Positions 27,476 to 36,810 of a stretch of DNA of 64,000 nt are shown here, in pieces. The stretch is from Saprospiraceae bacterium. GTDB lineage: Bacteria; Bacteroidota; Bacteroidia; Chitinophagales; Saprospiraceae. The notes beneath the pieces were generated by a model. That model saw only the letters and a list, made by a program, of their open reading frames with translations. It was not told the DNA's origin and made no database searches. The DNA lies in assembly GCA_013001595.1 (NCBI GenBank), contig JABDMH010000073.1, forward strand, positions 175,968 to 239,967, in the 5' to 3' direction. Position 1 is the stretch's first letter, and each line of letters starts with the position of its first letter. Position numbers and translations under genes: made by a program.

Positions 27476-29319
27476 ATCAATTCATATGAAGCCAAATCAC
27501 TACTGAAGTTTACGCGCAACTCACTATGATCAGCGAAATTTTGAATAAAAGCATCCATCTCGGTATCGATGAAATATTGGCCATTGATGTTGAAAAGACC
27601 ATTGGGCTGTTGAATGATGGCCAGTGCGCTCGCCAACAGAAGTTGTACATCGGTTGAACCTTCTCCCTCTACGGAGATTTGTCGCTTCAACTTTCCCTCC
27701 GAGATCAGCATCCGGTCCGACATGCGCATCTCATCCATGCGGAATCTAAATATGGGCATCTGATCTTCCCCTAGATCATAGCCTAGGTACTGCAGGTGTT
27801 TAGCAGAATCTGGCCAGTTAGTACCTTCATCTATCACCGCTATGGAAGACAAATTGGGTGCCTGTATAGCAGCGTTTAGTGGTAACAAAAGTTGTGAAGC
27901 CCCCCTACCTTGCCACATGTTGGTGACATTTGCAAATCCACCTTTCCAGGCTTTAACAAGTGCACCTTGATTTAGATTGTAACTAAAATGTATGCCTTGG
28001 GGTGTTCCGACAGAAATCGTATGTGTAAGTTTTTCATCAGCATGCATCACGAATCCCCTGACCATTTCGGGCTGCTCTCCGACCTCAATCCAGATCGGAT
28101 CCTGTTGCTTCCTGACTGTTTCTTCAGCCGGAGGCTTAGCCAGTGAGCGCCAGGAGATTTCGGGTCCCTCGTATCTGAGATGCAATCCTGACCTTCCTCT
28201 CTCTTGCTGATAGCGCAATTTAAACGGCAATTTCCCTGCCATGAGATCTGCTAATCCAACAACCTTATTGCCACCTTTTTCATTATCGAGCGCGACCATT
28301 TGTGTGTCAATAATCAAAGCCGCTCGATCGTCTGCTTCCAACTCAAATAAATACCGGCCTGTGGTTGGAATGTTCAAATCCCCGGAAAAAGTGACTCCAA
28401 AATCATTTGGGGTCTCAGAGGCATTTTGTATATCAATATAATCTGAGGTACCTTCTTTGAACGGCTTCAATGAATCGAACTTTGGCAGGTGATCCCAACG
28501 ACCTGTGTAGGACCTGTATTGCAGATTGCTCAGCGAAAGTGTGTCTATTCCGTAGGTTTTATAGCGGATATTTCTAAATGCCACTGATCCATGATCTCCT
28601 TGAAAGAATAAGGGACCCAGAGCCGCCTCACCATCCAATTGATGCGCTCGAGTAGGGCCCGAGACTGAAATTTTTTCGTGCAGGAGTACGCCATTCAGAT
28701 ACACGTAGTCAAAACGAGCATCACGTATCTTATTCCCGTTGTCATCAAATCGGGGTGCCCGAAAGAAAATATGAAAGTGCTGCCATAGACCAGGGCTTCG
28801 AGCTGCATTGATTCTTGGGGGAATTCCACCAAAACCTTTCTCACCATCGGGTTTGGTCTCATCCCACTGCTGGTAGATGCCTCCCATATCTTTATGAGCC
28901 GGTACCGCAATATTCCAACTATCAAGAAGCTGCACTTCATATCTTCCTTGAAAATAAATCCCACTGTTAGATCCTTTGGGCATGAGCACATCTAGCTCTA
29001 ATTCGAGGTCACCATGTTCCCACTTGGTATGAATGTTTTCTCGAGCATCATCTTGAGGCGAATTTACCAGAACACCTTGACCCTCATCCATTTCAATATG
29101 CCCCTCTTTGGCGAAGTCTGCATATACTGCACCGACCATTTGCCAATTAGAGCCCGTAGGTGCAAAGACTGACATGTCAGTAAGTTCTAATTCCTCAAAC
29201 GGTAAAGACGTAGGAAGCTTTTCAGTTTTGTCCTCTGATTTTGAAAGGTCAGCTTCCTCGCTACAGGAAAGCAAAGAGCACCCTTGGCAAATGATAATCA
29301 AAGCAACTAGTCTTAACAT
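27469..29319 (-). CDS. DUF1080 (3-keto-disaccharide hydrolase) and PA14 lipoprotein
   Basis: The 616-residue lipoprotein has a lipidation cysteine near residue 14 or 19. A DUF1080 concanavalin-like domain follows (about 55-255), with SNSGIYFQGRYEVQLLDSW, a typical family segment, and GLWQHFHIFFRAP. Next is a PA14-like carbohydrate-binding domain (about 270-385, GRYLFELEADDRAALIIDTQ), then a 220-residue C-terminal region that I do not recognise. DUF1080 members hydrolyse 3-keto-glycosides. It precedes the propeller/azurin gene with a seven-base overlap, and the pair probably act on the same periplasmic substrate. Confidence 0.85.
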   Translation of the reverse strand: MLRLVALIIICQGCSLLSCSEEADLSKSEDKTEKLPTSLPFEELELTDMSVFAPTGSNWQMVGAVYADFAKEGHIEMDEGQGVLVNSPQDDARENIHTKWEHGDLELELDVLMPKGSNSGIYFQGRYEVQLLDSWNIAVPAHKDMGGIYQQWDETKPDGEKGFGGIPPRINAARSPGLWQHFHIFFRAPRFDDNGNKIRDARFDYVYLNGVLLHEKISVSGPTRAHQLDGEAALGPLFFQGDHGSVAFRNIRYKTYGIDTLSLSNLQYRSYTGRWDHLPKFDSLKPFKEGTSDYIDIQNASETPNDFGVTFSGDLNIPTTGRYLFELEADDRAALIIDTQMVALDNEKGGNKVVGLADLMAGKLPFKLRYQQERGRSGLHLRYEGPEISWRSLAKPPAEETVRKQQDPIWIEVGEQPEMVRGFVMHADEKLTHTISVGTPQGIHFSYNLNQGALVKAWKGGFANVTNMWQGRGASQLLLPLNAAIQAPNLSSIAVIDEGTNWPDSAKHLQYLGYDLGEDQMPIFRFRMDEMRMSDRMLISEGKLKRQISVEGEGSTDVQLLLASALAIIQQPNGLFNINGQYFIDTEMDAFIQNFADHSELRVNFSSDLASYELIW

Positions 29320-29378
29320 CGAGGAACAATCCGAATAAAATTCAAAAAACTGAAATTACTAATATTATCAAGCACCAT

Positions 29379-30155
29379 TTACCTTCTTCCCATGGTGACT
29401 TGCTTTAGCGTAGCTCCACCATCTACAATCATAATCTCTCCCGTCATGATCTTAGCTTGAGTAGCTAGATAAACAATTGATTCTGCTATGTCCTCATTGG
29501 TCGCTGTAACTTTCAGCGCCGCTGACTTTTCGATGCCGGCTTTCATCTCTTCATATCGGTCACCTAAGAAACCTTTGGTCCATCGCCCTTGAATAAAGCC
29601 TGGGCAAACTGCATTTACACGCACCTCTGGAGCAAAAGCATGTGCCATGGATAGTGTCAGTGTAACCATGGCTCCTTTCGAGGCGGCATAGGCTATTGAA
29701 CTGCCCAAACCGGTTAGGGCAGCAATTGAAGCAATGTTTACTATTGCGCCACCTGCCGTGCGTAGGTGTGGACACGCAGCCCTTGCCATTTGATAAGCAC
29801 CGACTACGTTGACGCTATATAGGTTGAGGAAATCTGACTTATCCAGACCTTCCAAGTCACTAAATTCACAAAACTTGGTGGTGCCAGCATTGTTTATCAA
29901 GGCATCGATTCTTCCAAACTTAGCTATAGATTGCTTCACCAAGTCCCTACACTGCAAATCTTCCGAAACATCGGCCTGAATGCACAACACCTCTGCACCC
30001 AATGCTTGGCAAGATGTCATGGTGGCTTCTGCCTCGTTGGCGCTATTGGCATAGTTAATCACTACATTCCAATGACCTGTGGATGCCAATTGCATCGCCG
30101 TAGCTGATCCAACTCCGGTCGATGATCCAGTTATGATGGCCAGTTTTTTCTCCAT
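29379..30155 (-). CDS. Short-chain dehydrogenase/reductase
   Basis: The 258-residue protein has the nucleotide-binding GSSTGVGSATAMQLA motif (residues 10-24), NNAGTT, and the catalytic YAASK (Tyr and Lys near residues 155-159), so it is a classical SDR using NAD(P)H. Close relatives include 3-oxoacyl-ACP reductase-like and sugar dehydrogenase-like enzymes; the substrate is not determinable. It lies 59 bases upstream of the DUF1080 gene on the same strand and is divergent from the MtnK-like kinase, which suggests a sugar or polyol substrate (inference). Confidence 0.93.
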   Translation of the reverse strand: MEKKLAIITGSSTGVGSATAMQLASTGHWNVVINYANSANEAEATMTSCQALGAEVLCIQADVSEDLQCRDLVKQSIAKFGRIDALINNAGTTKFCEFSDLEGLDKSDFLNLYSVNVVGAYQMARAACPHLRTAGGAIVNIASIAALTGLGSSIAYAASKGAMVTLTLSMAHAFAPEVRVNAVCPGFIQGRWTKGFLGDRYEEMKAGIEKSAALKVTATNEDIAESIVYLATQAKIMTGEIMIVDGGATLKQVTMGRR

Positions 30156-30227
30156 GATTGACTATTTAATAGCTAATTATTCCATTTGTTTAATCCCTAG
30201 AGCAAATAGTTAGCAAGCTAAGAAATC

Positions 30228-30235
30228 TATATTTG
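30228..30235 (+). promoter_or_regulatory. Candidate -7 box, possibly leaderless transcript
   Basis: TATATTTG matches TAnnTTTG and ends four bases before the ATG of the MtnK-like kinase. If used, transcription would start at or next to the start codon. No -33 box is apparent. Confidence 0.35.
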
Positions 30236-30239
30236 TAGC

Positions 30240-31289
30240 ATGTACAGTTCGTTGGTAAAAAGGCTACACGACAGCCATCCTGGCACCTTTTTCCTCAATC
30301 CTCAGGATCCCGAAGGATTGGAGCGCTTTCTACATAAAACGAGCAGATTATCCCCCGGAGAACACATAACAAACATGGAGAAGCCAGGTGAGGGCAATAT
30401 GAACTGTGTGGTTCGTGTCATTACTAATATTCAAAGCTTCATCATCAAGCAGGCTAGACCATGGGTGGAAAAATACCCCCAGGTAGCCGCACCTATCGAA
30501 CGAATTCTAGTAGAAGGTGTCTACCTGCAGCAGATGCAAAGTTCCGCTGTAACTTCCCAGATGACACCTTCTGTCTTGTGGGAAGATGCATCACACTATA
30601 TGATGGCACTGGAAGACCTAGGCCATTGCAGAGATTTGATCAACCTTTATGCTCGAGAACAAAAGATTGATCCTTCGAAAATCCGTGAACTCACCAGCTA
30701 TCTAAGAGACCTACACCGTATGACGGCACCAGATGGGTTTCCTGCCAACTTATCGATGAAAAAGCTCAATCACGAACATATTTTCCGTTTCCCCTTTGAC
30801 CCTCAAAATGGATTGGCCCTTGACGAAATTCAGCCTGGTCTTTCTTCTCTGGCCGAACCTATCCAACACAATGCCCCTTTGAAACAACTGATTTCCTCAC
30901 TGGGACTTGTCTATTTGAGCGATGGATTCACCCTCCTTCATGGCGACTTCTACCCAGGGAGTTGGCTAGACTCAACCCATGGTCTAAGGGTGATCGATCC
31001 TGAATTTGCCTTCCTTGGCACACCAGAATTTGACCTTGGCATAATGATGGCCCATATGTTTCTGTCTTCACAAAATGCCGGGATCGTCCCAGTCATTTGG
31101 CAAAGTTATGGGCGTCCAAATGAAATTGATGTCATATTGATGTCCGGATTCGCAGGTGTTGAGATATTGAGAAGGCTCATAGGAATCGCTCAACTGCCCT
31201 TGCCTATGAGTATTGATGAGAAGCGTGACCTGATACAGATGGCACAAGCGTTTGTCGAAGAAGGTGCGTTAGCGCAACAGTTCAACTGA
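30240..31289 (+). CDS. MtnK-like (methylthioribose kinase-type) sugar kinase
   Basis: The 349-residue protein has the kinase-like fold of the APH/MtnK family: a GxMNCVVRV glycine-rich loop (about 52-60), Lys70 in FIIKQARPWV, the catalytic HGDFYPGSWL (234-243) and the metal motif VIDPEFAFLG (251-260). MtnK phosphorylates 5-methylthioribose in methionine salvage, but no other salvage gene is nearby. A kinase for another sugar in the neighbouring catabolic genes is equally possible. Divergent from the SDR gene by 84 bases and convergent with the ADP-ribosylglycohydrolase. Confidence 0.8.
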   Translation: MYSSLVKRLHDSHPGTFFLNPQDPEGLERFLHKTSRLSPGEHITNMEKPGEGNMNCVVRVITNIQSFIIKQARPWVEKYPQVAAPIERILVEGVYLQQMQSSAVTSQMTPSVLWEDASHYMMALEDLGHCRDLINLYAREQKIDPSKIRELTSYLRDLHRMTAPDGFPANLSMKKLNHEHIFRFPFDPQNGLALDEIQPGLSSLAEPIQHNAPLKQLISSLGLVYLSDGFTLLHGDFYPGSWLDSTHGLRVIDPEFAFLGTPEFDLGIMMAHMFLSSQNAGIVPVIWQSYGRPNEIDVILMSGFAGVEILRRLIGIAQLPLPMSIDEKRDLIQMAQAFVEEGALAQQFN

Positions 31290-31310
31290 TGGCCCGCATA
31301 GCCACATCTA

Positions 31311-32597
31311 TCAATCTCCCCCAAACCCAACCGCAACGATTTCATCGACCAGAGTGAGTAAATCGATTCCCACCTCTTCTTTGCTGGCATCTATAATCGT
31401 ATTCACCCAGTCCGTAGGCAATTCTCTCGCGCCAAGATAAGCTCCCAAAATCGCACCTGTAATGGCAGCCACTGTATCGTTGTCTCGACCATAATTGACC
31501 ACAAACTCCATGGTCTTTCTAAAGTCTCCCTCTCCATACAATAAGGCAGTCAAGTTGATGAGATGAATTTCCGCCGCATGAAATGGTATGTCTTGAAGAA
31601 GATCATCCAGTTGTGCATAAGCGTATTGTACTTTGGCATATTCATGGGCATCATAGGGATAATTTCTTGGTGCGGGTTGATCTTCCGATACATTTGGTGT
31701 GGCCACCTGTTGGGCTCCATGTACAATTCGCCTGGATTGTTCATATAGTCGATTGGCAATACGACCAACGAGTCTGCTTTCCAGATATCTGTTTGGATCC
31801 ACCTCACGTGACAATGCGACGATCTCATCAAGCGAAGAGGATGGAGACATGGCTTTAGCTACGTAAGCTGACGTAAGCCCTGTAATGTCTCTTGCATATC
31901 CGAGATCGAAGATGCCGAGTCGGTAGGCCTCTTCATATGCTTTTGCACCCATCGCTGGGTAGTAAGCTCCCACCATCGGAGCGTACAGCATACCAGCACA
32001 AGACATCTCTCCGCCATAAAACCTATTCAGGGCATAACTGTATGCGTCGATGTCATTGGCCAAATATGGTTTCGCAACACGAGCCCATTCTTGCAGCCAG
32101 GTCATATGACGCATTTGTGTTTCAAGTTCATCAGGCAGAAAACCATCAACTTCCTTAATCTGAGCTTTCTCATCTAGATAAAGGTCTATTATGAATTGTG
32201 CAAAAGACTGCGGACTAAGTGACGTCGGGGTATGACCATACTCGGATAAATGTTTTGCAAACAGATATTTCCAGCGTGTATCGTCTGTCGTCCCTCCGGG
32301 TTTCATGTTGTGATTCCATGGGCCTTCCGGTGATCCTTCCCTAACTAATGATCCAGGCTGGTCTATATATCCCAATTGAATGGCGATCTCGTCGCGATGC
32401 CACATTTCTGTAGGCGCACCCAAGGCATCTCCAATGGCAGACCCCAGAATGAGCCCTTTGATTTTGTCAATGTATAATTCGTAGTCTAAGCCCTCTGGCC
32501 ATTGCATAGCTGCAACTTCGTCTTCTACCATAGGTGGAGTCGGAAATCCTTGCTGGGGTGCATCAGGATTAGTGCACCCTATCACAAACACTAACAT
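31311..32597 (-). CDS. ADP-ribosylglycohydrolase family lipoprotein
   Basis: The 428-residue protein has the family motifs LGSAIGDALGAPTE, GGTTDDTRW (metal-binding Thr-Asp-Asp) and GRDNDTVAAITGAILGA, which bind two magnesium ions in DraG-like enzymes. The likely start is ATG 32597, where a very short leader ends in a lipobox (MLVFVIGC). The longer frame to GTG 32831 overlaps the previous gene's stop (GTGA) but would include an apparent intergenic palindrome and no signal sequence. An envelope location is unusual for this fold, so the substrate may be an extracytoplasmic glycoside or glycan rather than a cytosolic ADP-ribosylated protein (inference). Confidence 0.83.
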   Translation of the reverse strand: MLVFVIGCTNPDAPQQGFPTPPMVEDEVAAMQWPEGLDYELYIDKIKGLILGSAIGDALGAPTEMWHRDEIAIQLGYIDQPGSLVREGSPEGPWNHNMKPGGTTDDTRWKYLFAKHLSEYGHTPTSLSPQSFAQFIIDLYLDEKAQIKEVDGFLPDELETQMRHMTWLQEWARVAKPYLANDIDAYSYALNRFYGGEMSCAGMLYAPMVGAYYPAMGAKAYEEAYRLGIFDLGYARDITGLTSAYVAKAMSPSSSLDEIVALSREVDPNRYLESRLVGRIANRLYEQSRRIVHGAQQVATPNVSEDQPAPRNYPYDAHEYAKVQYAYAQLDDLLQDIPFHAAEIHLINLTALLYGEGDFRKTMEFVVNYGRDNDTVAAITGAILGAYLGARELPTDWVNTIIDASKEEVGIDLLTLVDEIVAVGFGGD

Positions 32598-32657
32598 CCA
32601 AATCCTAGTGAATGTAATCCGGAAAGTGCCAATTTCATAAAATGAGTCTATTTTGGA

Positions 32658-32684
32658 CCCGCCTGAATGATCCAGTCGGGCAGG
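32658..32684. repeat. Imperfect palindrome upstream of ADP-ribosylglycohydrolase
   Basis: CCCGCCTGAATG and CAGTCGGGCAGG pair at 9 of 12 positions around three bases. The sequence looks like an intergenic repetitive palindrome and lies in the region upstream of the preferred start at 32597, arguing that this DNA is not coding. No second copy was noticed in the window. Confidence 0.4.
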
Positions 32685-32827
32685 TAAGATTTGCACTTTT
32701 TCGAGATTGGGTGATGGCTGAATATCAATCGATTGAGATAAATGGAAATATTGCCAAAAGAGCCATTTTTGATTTGGCGACCTTTTTGGGGTGGATTCAC
32801 TAGTCAATAACGATGAAGTAGACACAA

Positions 32828-34768
32828 TCACTTAATTGAGTTCACAGCAAAGTGGAAAATTCTACTTGTAAATCCAAGGCTATTCTTATTCTTTTGATCC
32901 GTTGTCCGGATGGTAACCTTGTGAACTCCGGGCTCTAGCTCATCATCCAGCACGTAGAGCCAGGGAAGGTGAAGGAAATTGCTCCATTGGGTGAACTGGT
33001 CAATAAGTGATGGGAGTCCATCGTCTATTTCAAATGAAATTTTACCCACATCTGCGCCAGCGGCAACAAAAATACCAATGGCTGTTCCTTCAAAGGTAAA
33101 TGACAAACTAGCATCTGGGCCCTCCGCAACCAATGCCGGAACATCGACGAATCCTGGTCGCGTCCGCAGTTGATCAGTTGGTTGCCAAGACGATCTATAT
33201 TCCCATCCTTGTTGCAATTGAGCATCGGCAATATCGAATAGACCACCGCCAACATAACTATATGGGTCCAGAAGAGTGGAAGGCAGGGTAGGTTTTTGCA
33301 CTGCCGTATCCATCCAAGCCGCTAGTGCAGTCTTCATTGTCGTCAGATAAATACCTTGACCGAAGGGAGATGGATGTAGATCTTTGAAATCGTCTCTCCA
33401 ACTAAACTCACCATTAAGGATTCGATCATTTACTTCTTTTGCTAAGTTGATGCTGGAAACTTGATAGTACTCTGCCACCAATTCATGCTGGCGTATTACT
33501 TCTGGTATGTTGCCATTATTATAATCGGACATCTTGTCCTGATCAACAAAATGCATCAACACAATGTCCATGTTTGGATTTGCTAGCAAGGCTTGGCGAA
33601 TGATTCCTTCCATCCCTCTTACCTGAGCCTTAGGACTTCTACCATTCGTTGCATCATTTACCGCTGCCTCTACAAATAGCAAGTCCACTTTGCCACTGCT
33701 TAGCACATCCCTTCTAAACCGGAATGCCCCCGGTATGGATCCCATAGACGGTATTCCAGCGTTGACAAAATCTATGTTGGCCTCATTAAACCGATGCTCC
33801 AAAAAGTGCATGATGGAATCTCGCCAACCAGACATATGTGTAATCGAACCTCCAAGAAAAGCAACACGTGCTGTCTGGCCTTCTTCCATTACCTGACGAC
33901 TTTGACTAAGGCCAGACCTACAGGTCAATGTTGGTTCCGCAGGCTTGAGTAGATCTTCAGTTAACAACTTTGGCGCAGTATGTGCGAGCACAAAGCGTAC
34001 AATTGGCGTAGGATCTTGAAGACTATGCGGATGATGACCAATGCCTTCCTTGACAATAACTTTGAACTCTGCTCCTTCTTCCTTAAAGATACTGGCGAGT
34101 CGATAAGTGTTTTCATCGATGGGTACTACCTCATCAGTTGCTCCACATACGTGAAGTACCGGAATTCCAGCTTGGGCTACTTCTCGTGCCGTATAGATGG
34201 GTATATCGGTAAACGTATCTGCCTGTGTATTTGAGAGACCATATGCATCTAGGCACTTTTTCCAGGCATCTTGCGATCCTTTTCCCGAAAATTTACCCCT
34301 GGGCCAGCTATTAAAGTCACAAACGGGAGCGTCGGCATAGATGCATGATACCTTGTCGACGTTATTTGCAGCCCAATTGTAGACAATGAGCCCACCCCTA
34401 CTGAATCCCTCCAAGACCACTTTGTCACTTAAAGCAAATGCTACACGCAAATGGTCGTAAAAATCTGTAAATATTCGCTCGGCTTGCGGTGCACCAAATA
34501 GATCAGCAACATCGATCCAAACGAGATGGAATCCTTTTTGCAGCAACGCGATGTCAACCTGAGGTTCATGACCCCAGAATCGTGCTCGCCAAATCCAAGG
34601 CTTGGAATCTTGCGCTTTTTTGGGAAAGACAACTTTTGCCGATCGACCGTTATGTTGAAACTCGACCAATGAAAACCCGTTCCAATTAAGGGTATCCTGG
34701 GCCAGCAATTCAAAGATGAATAGGGGCAGCAGAAAGATCCAAAGGTATAGCCTGACCAATTTCAGCAC
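32828..34768 (-). CDS. Secreted alpha/beta-hydrolase fused to SGNH hydrolase
   Basis: The 646-residue protein starts at a GTG (34768) and has a signal peptide (about residues 1-24). The first half is an alpha/beta hydrolase with nucleophile GFSRGG (Ser123), an acid near Asp212 (GATDEVVP) and a His near 245. The second half (about 300-500) is an SGNH/GDSL esterase with GGSIT (Ser308), a block with GIPSMGS and catalytic DxxH in DLHPSPFGQG. A beta-rich tail follows. It is probably an esterase acting on acylated polysaccharide in the periplasm. It lies 13 bases after the aldo/keto reductase gene. Confidence 0.85.
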   Translation of the reverse strand: MLKLVRLYLWIFLLPLFIFELLAQDTLNWNGFSLVEFQHNGRSAKVVFPKKAQDSKPWIWRARFWGHEPQVDIALLQKGFHLVWIDVADLFGAPQAERIFTDFYDHLRVAFALSDKVVLEGFSRGGLIVYNWAANNVDKVSCIYADAPVCDFNSWPRGKFSGKGSQDAWKKCLDAYGLSNTQADTFTDIPIYTAREVAQAGIPVLHVCGATDEVVPIDENTYRLASIFKEEGAEFKVIVKEGIGHHPHSLQDPTPIVRFVLAHTAPKLLTEDLLKPAEPTLTCRSGLSQSRQVMEEGQTARVAFLGGSITHMSGWRDSIMHFLEHRFNEANIDFVNAGIPSMGSIPGAFRFRRDVLSSGKVDLLFVEAAVNDATNGRSPKAQVRGMEGIIRQALLANPNMDIVLMHFVDQDKMSDYNNGNIPEVIRQHELVAEYYQVSSINLAKEVNDRILNGEFSWRDDFKDLHPSPFGQGIYLTTMKTALAAWMDTAVQKPTLPSTLLDPYSYVGGGLFDIADAQLQQGWEYRSSWQPTDQLRTRPGFVDVPALVAEGPDASLSFTFEGTAIGIFVAAGADVGKISFEIDDGLPSLIDQFTQWSNFLHLPWLYVLDDELEPGVHKVTIRTTDQKNKNSLGFTSRIFHFAVNSIK

Positions 34769-34781
34769 CTACTCGATTTAT

Positions 34782-35732
34782 TTAATCCCATAGTTCTTGC
34801 AGGGTATATGGAGAGCCCTCCACAGTCCAGAAGGTGCCATCAATAAATCGAAAACCTTTATCTAGTTGGGCTATGGCATCCATGTCCTCTTGTGCAAGTG
34901 GCACATCTTGAGCCGCAAAATTCTCCTTCAATCTTTTGGGATTGGTTGATTTTGGGATGACTGCAACTCCTCGGTGTATCGACCAGCTAATAAGAACTTG
35001 AGCTGGAGTACAATCCCTACGTTTGGCGATCTCATCAATTACAGGATGTTCCAATAACATTGGTTCAGCTTCTTTCTTAAGCCTTGCCGGACGATCAAGG
35101 GATCCCAATGGTGAATATGCCGTCATGGCAATGTTTTTCTGCTGACAAAAGTCCACCAAGTCCTGTTGTTGAAGCATAGGATGCATTTCCACCTGATTGC
35201 ACGCAGGTGGAAGTCGTGCATAATCATCCATGGCTTTGATCTTTGAGATGCTAAAATTTGAGACTCCAATATTTTTGCAGCTGCCATCATCGACAAATTT
35301 TTCCATAGCTTGCCAAGTCTCAGAAAGTGGTACTTCATCCAGTGATAAGAATTCTGATCCATTCGCGGGAAAAATAATGTGTGGTGGAAGTGCAATGGGC
35401 CAGTGCATGAGAAATAAATCTATATAATCTATTTGCAGGTCCTTCAATGTATCGCTGAGACCAATGCCCACATCTTCCTTCTTATGTTTATTGTTCCACA
35501 ATTTAGAAGTGATCCATAGATCTTCACGCTGCACATCACCTGCCTGAATTGCGTCAGATAGGGCTTGCCCTACTTCTGCCTCGTTTTCATACCGCGCAGC
35601 ACAATCAAAGTGTCTATATCCTATATGAATGGCTTCACGTATAGCCTTGTACAACTCACCTTCCTCAGATTTCCAGGTTCCCAAACCCAATAACGGCATT
35701 TGATCACCGTTTTGAAAAGTAATGTTTTTCAT
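34782..35732 (-). CDS. Aldo/keto reductase
   Basis: The 316-residue protein has the AKR TIM-barrel signatures: FDCAARYENEAEVGQAL (catalytic Asp and Tyr), LWITSKLWN (Lys), LFLMHWP (His) and the NADPH-binding VIPKSTNPKRLKEN near the C-terminus. It reduces aldehydes or ketones; relatives include aldose and xylose reductases. No signal peptide, so cytoplasmic. It lies 13 bases upstream of the hydrolase fusion gene on the same strand. A TATATTTG box (35785-35792, minus) is a promoter candidate. Confidence 0.95.
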   Translation of the reverse strand: MKNITFQNGDQMPLLGLGTWKSEEGELYKAIREAIHIGYRHFDCAARYENEAEVGQALSDAIQAGDVQREDLWITSKLWNNKHKKEDVGIGLSDTLKDLQIDYIDLFLMHWPIALPPHIIFPANGSEFLSLDEVPLSETWQAMEKFVDDGSCKNIGVSNFSISKIKAMDDYARLPPACNQVEMHPMLQQQDLVDFCQQKNIAMTAYSPLGSLDRPARLKKEAEPMLLEHPVIDEIAKRRDCTPAQVLISWSIHRGVAVIPKSTNPKRLKENFAAQDVPLAQEDMDAIAQLDKGFRFIDGTFWTVEGSPYTLQELWD

Positions 35733-35784
35733 GTGTTAACTTCAATGGTAGTTTACGAATTAGGCCGACCTGACCCTTTGGGTT

Positions 35785-35792
35785 CAAATATA
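35785..35792 (-). promoter_or_regulatory. Candidate -7 box for aldo/keto reductase operon
   Basis: TATATTTG on the minus strand matches TAnnTTTG, 53 bases upstream of the ATG at 35732. No convincing -33 box. Confidence 0.4.
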
Positions 35793-35828
35793 CTAATAGC
35801 TTTCTCAGTGATAGCATGGCGAAAGCTT

Positions 35829-36707
35829 CTACTTGACTAGATCGCGATAGCTGATCAATTCAATACCTCGTTTTTTCACAACTTGCATCACGGTTTGACT
35901 TGTCAGCACTTGAGTGATCCCTTCTCGATCTTCCGCTACATTCTCGTATCCCACATGTCCCACCGACTCTAGTTCAGAGCAATCATATGCGGGATGTTCC
36001 ACAGTCAGCCAAGATCCTGGCTGCAAGGTCTCCAGCATTTCAATAAAGCGCAGCTCTTTCTCTGCCGCTGACAAATTATGTCCACTCCAACGAGGAGTAC
36101 GTGGTACGCCCAATTCTGATGGGACAATATCAAGTCCATATTCAACAGCAAGTTGCTTAAGCAGTTCTTTGGTTTTTGCATGGATTTGGGTTGCACCCAT
36201 ATGAGCCGTAAGGTGACTCACTTGCGGTATCTTCTTTTGAGCGAGTTCTATCTGGGCCCTGATCTCTTGTTCAATCTCTTGTAAAGTCCAGTCTGCTTCA
36301 GCTAAAAAGCTGTTGGATGGATACCCTTCACGTTTAAACACCATTGGGTAGAAATATCCATCTTCATCCGTTATGCTTGGGCAATGTGTCAGCGGTCTCC
36401 ACTTCAGGTTTACCCATTCACTGGTCAGTGTAATGTGTACGCCAACATCAAAGGCCGGTACTGTCCTCAACATTTTTGCTGCTTCTTCAAACCATGGCCC
36501 GGGAACCATCACCTCCACAGATTTTGCAATGCCATTTCTAAAAGCCTCCATGCAGGCTACATTGGCTGCATGAGAGAAGCCCATGTCGTCCACCCTTACC
36601 AGCAATCTAGTAGACTTCGATTGAGCAAAGGTTGCGTTTAGTATTCCGCAGAGCAGCAAGAAGAGTACTGGAAAGATGTGCCAATATTTTGCCATTGTTC
36701 GAATCAT
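35829..36707 (-). CDS. Secreted YdjC/ChbG-family deacetylase
   Basis: The 292-residue protein has a signal peptide (about residues 1-29, or from the second ATG four codons in). The YdjC fold follows, with the metal motif LLVRVDDMGFSHAAN, HITLTSEW and LTAHMGATQIH, the same order as in chitooligosaccharide deacetylase ChbG. It probably removes acetyl groups from oligosaccharides in the periplasm. It lies about 100 bases from the enolase-superfamily gene upstream and the aldo/keto reductase downstream, all on one strand. Confidence 0.88.
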   Translation of the reverse strand: MIRTMAKYWHIFPVLFLLLCGILNATFAQSKSTRLLVRVDDMGFSHAANVACMEAFRNGIAKSVEVMVPGPWFEEAAKMLRTVPAFDVGVHITLTSEWVNLKWRPLTHCPSITDEDGYFYPMVFKREGYPSNSFLAEADWTLQEIEQEIRAQIELAQKKIPQVSHLTAHMGATQIHAKTKELLKQLAVEYGLDIVPSELGVPRTPRWSGHNLSAAEKELRFIEMLETLQPGSWLTVEHPAYDCSELESVGHVGYENVAEDREGITQVLTSQTVMQVVKKRGIELISYRDLVK

Positions 36708-36810
36708 TACTCATCGAATGTAACTAGATTCTCTAATCACTTACCACCTCATATGCAATCCCATTCTGCCAAATCTCAACATGGTTGCATTTCAAGGCGC
36801 TCGGTTTACA

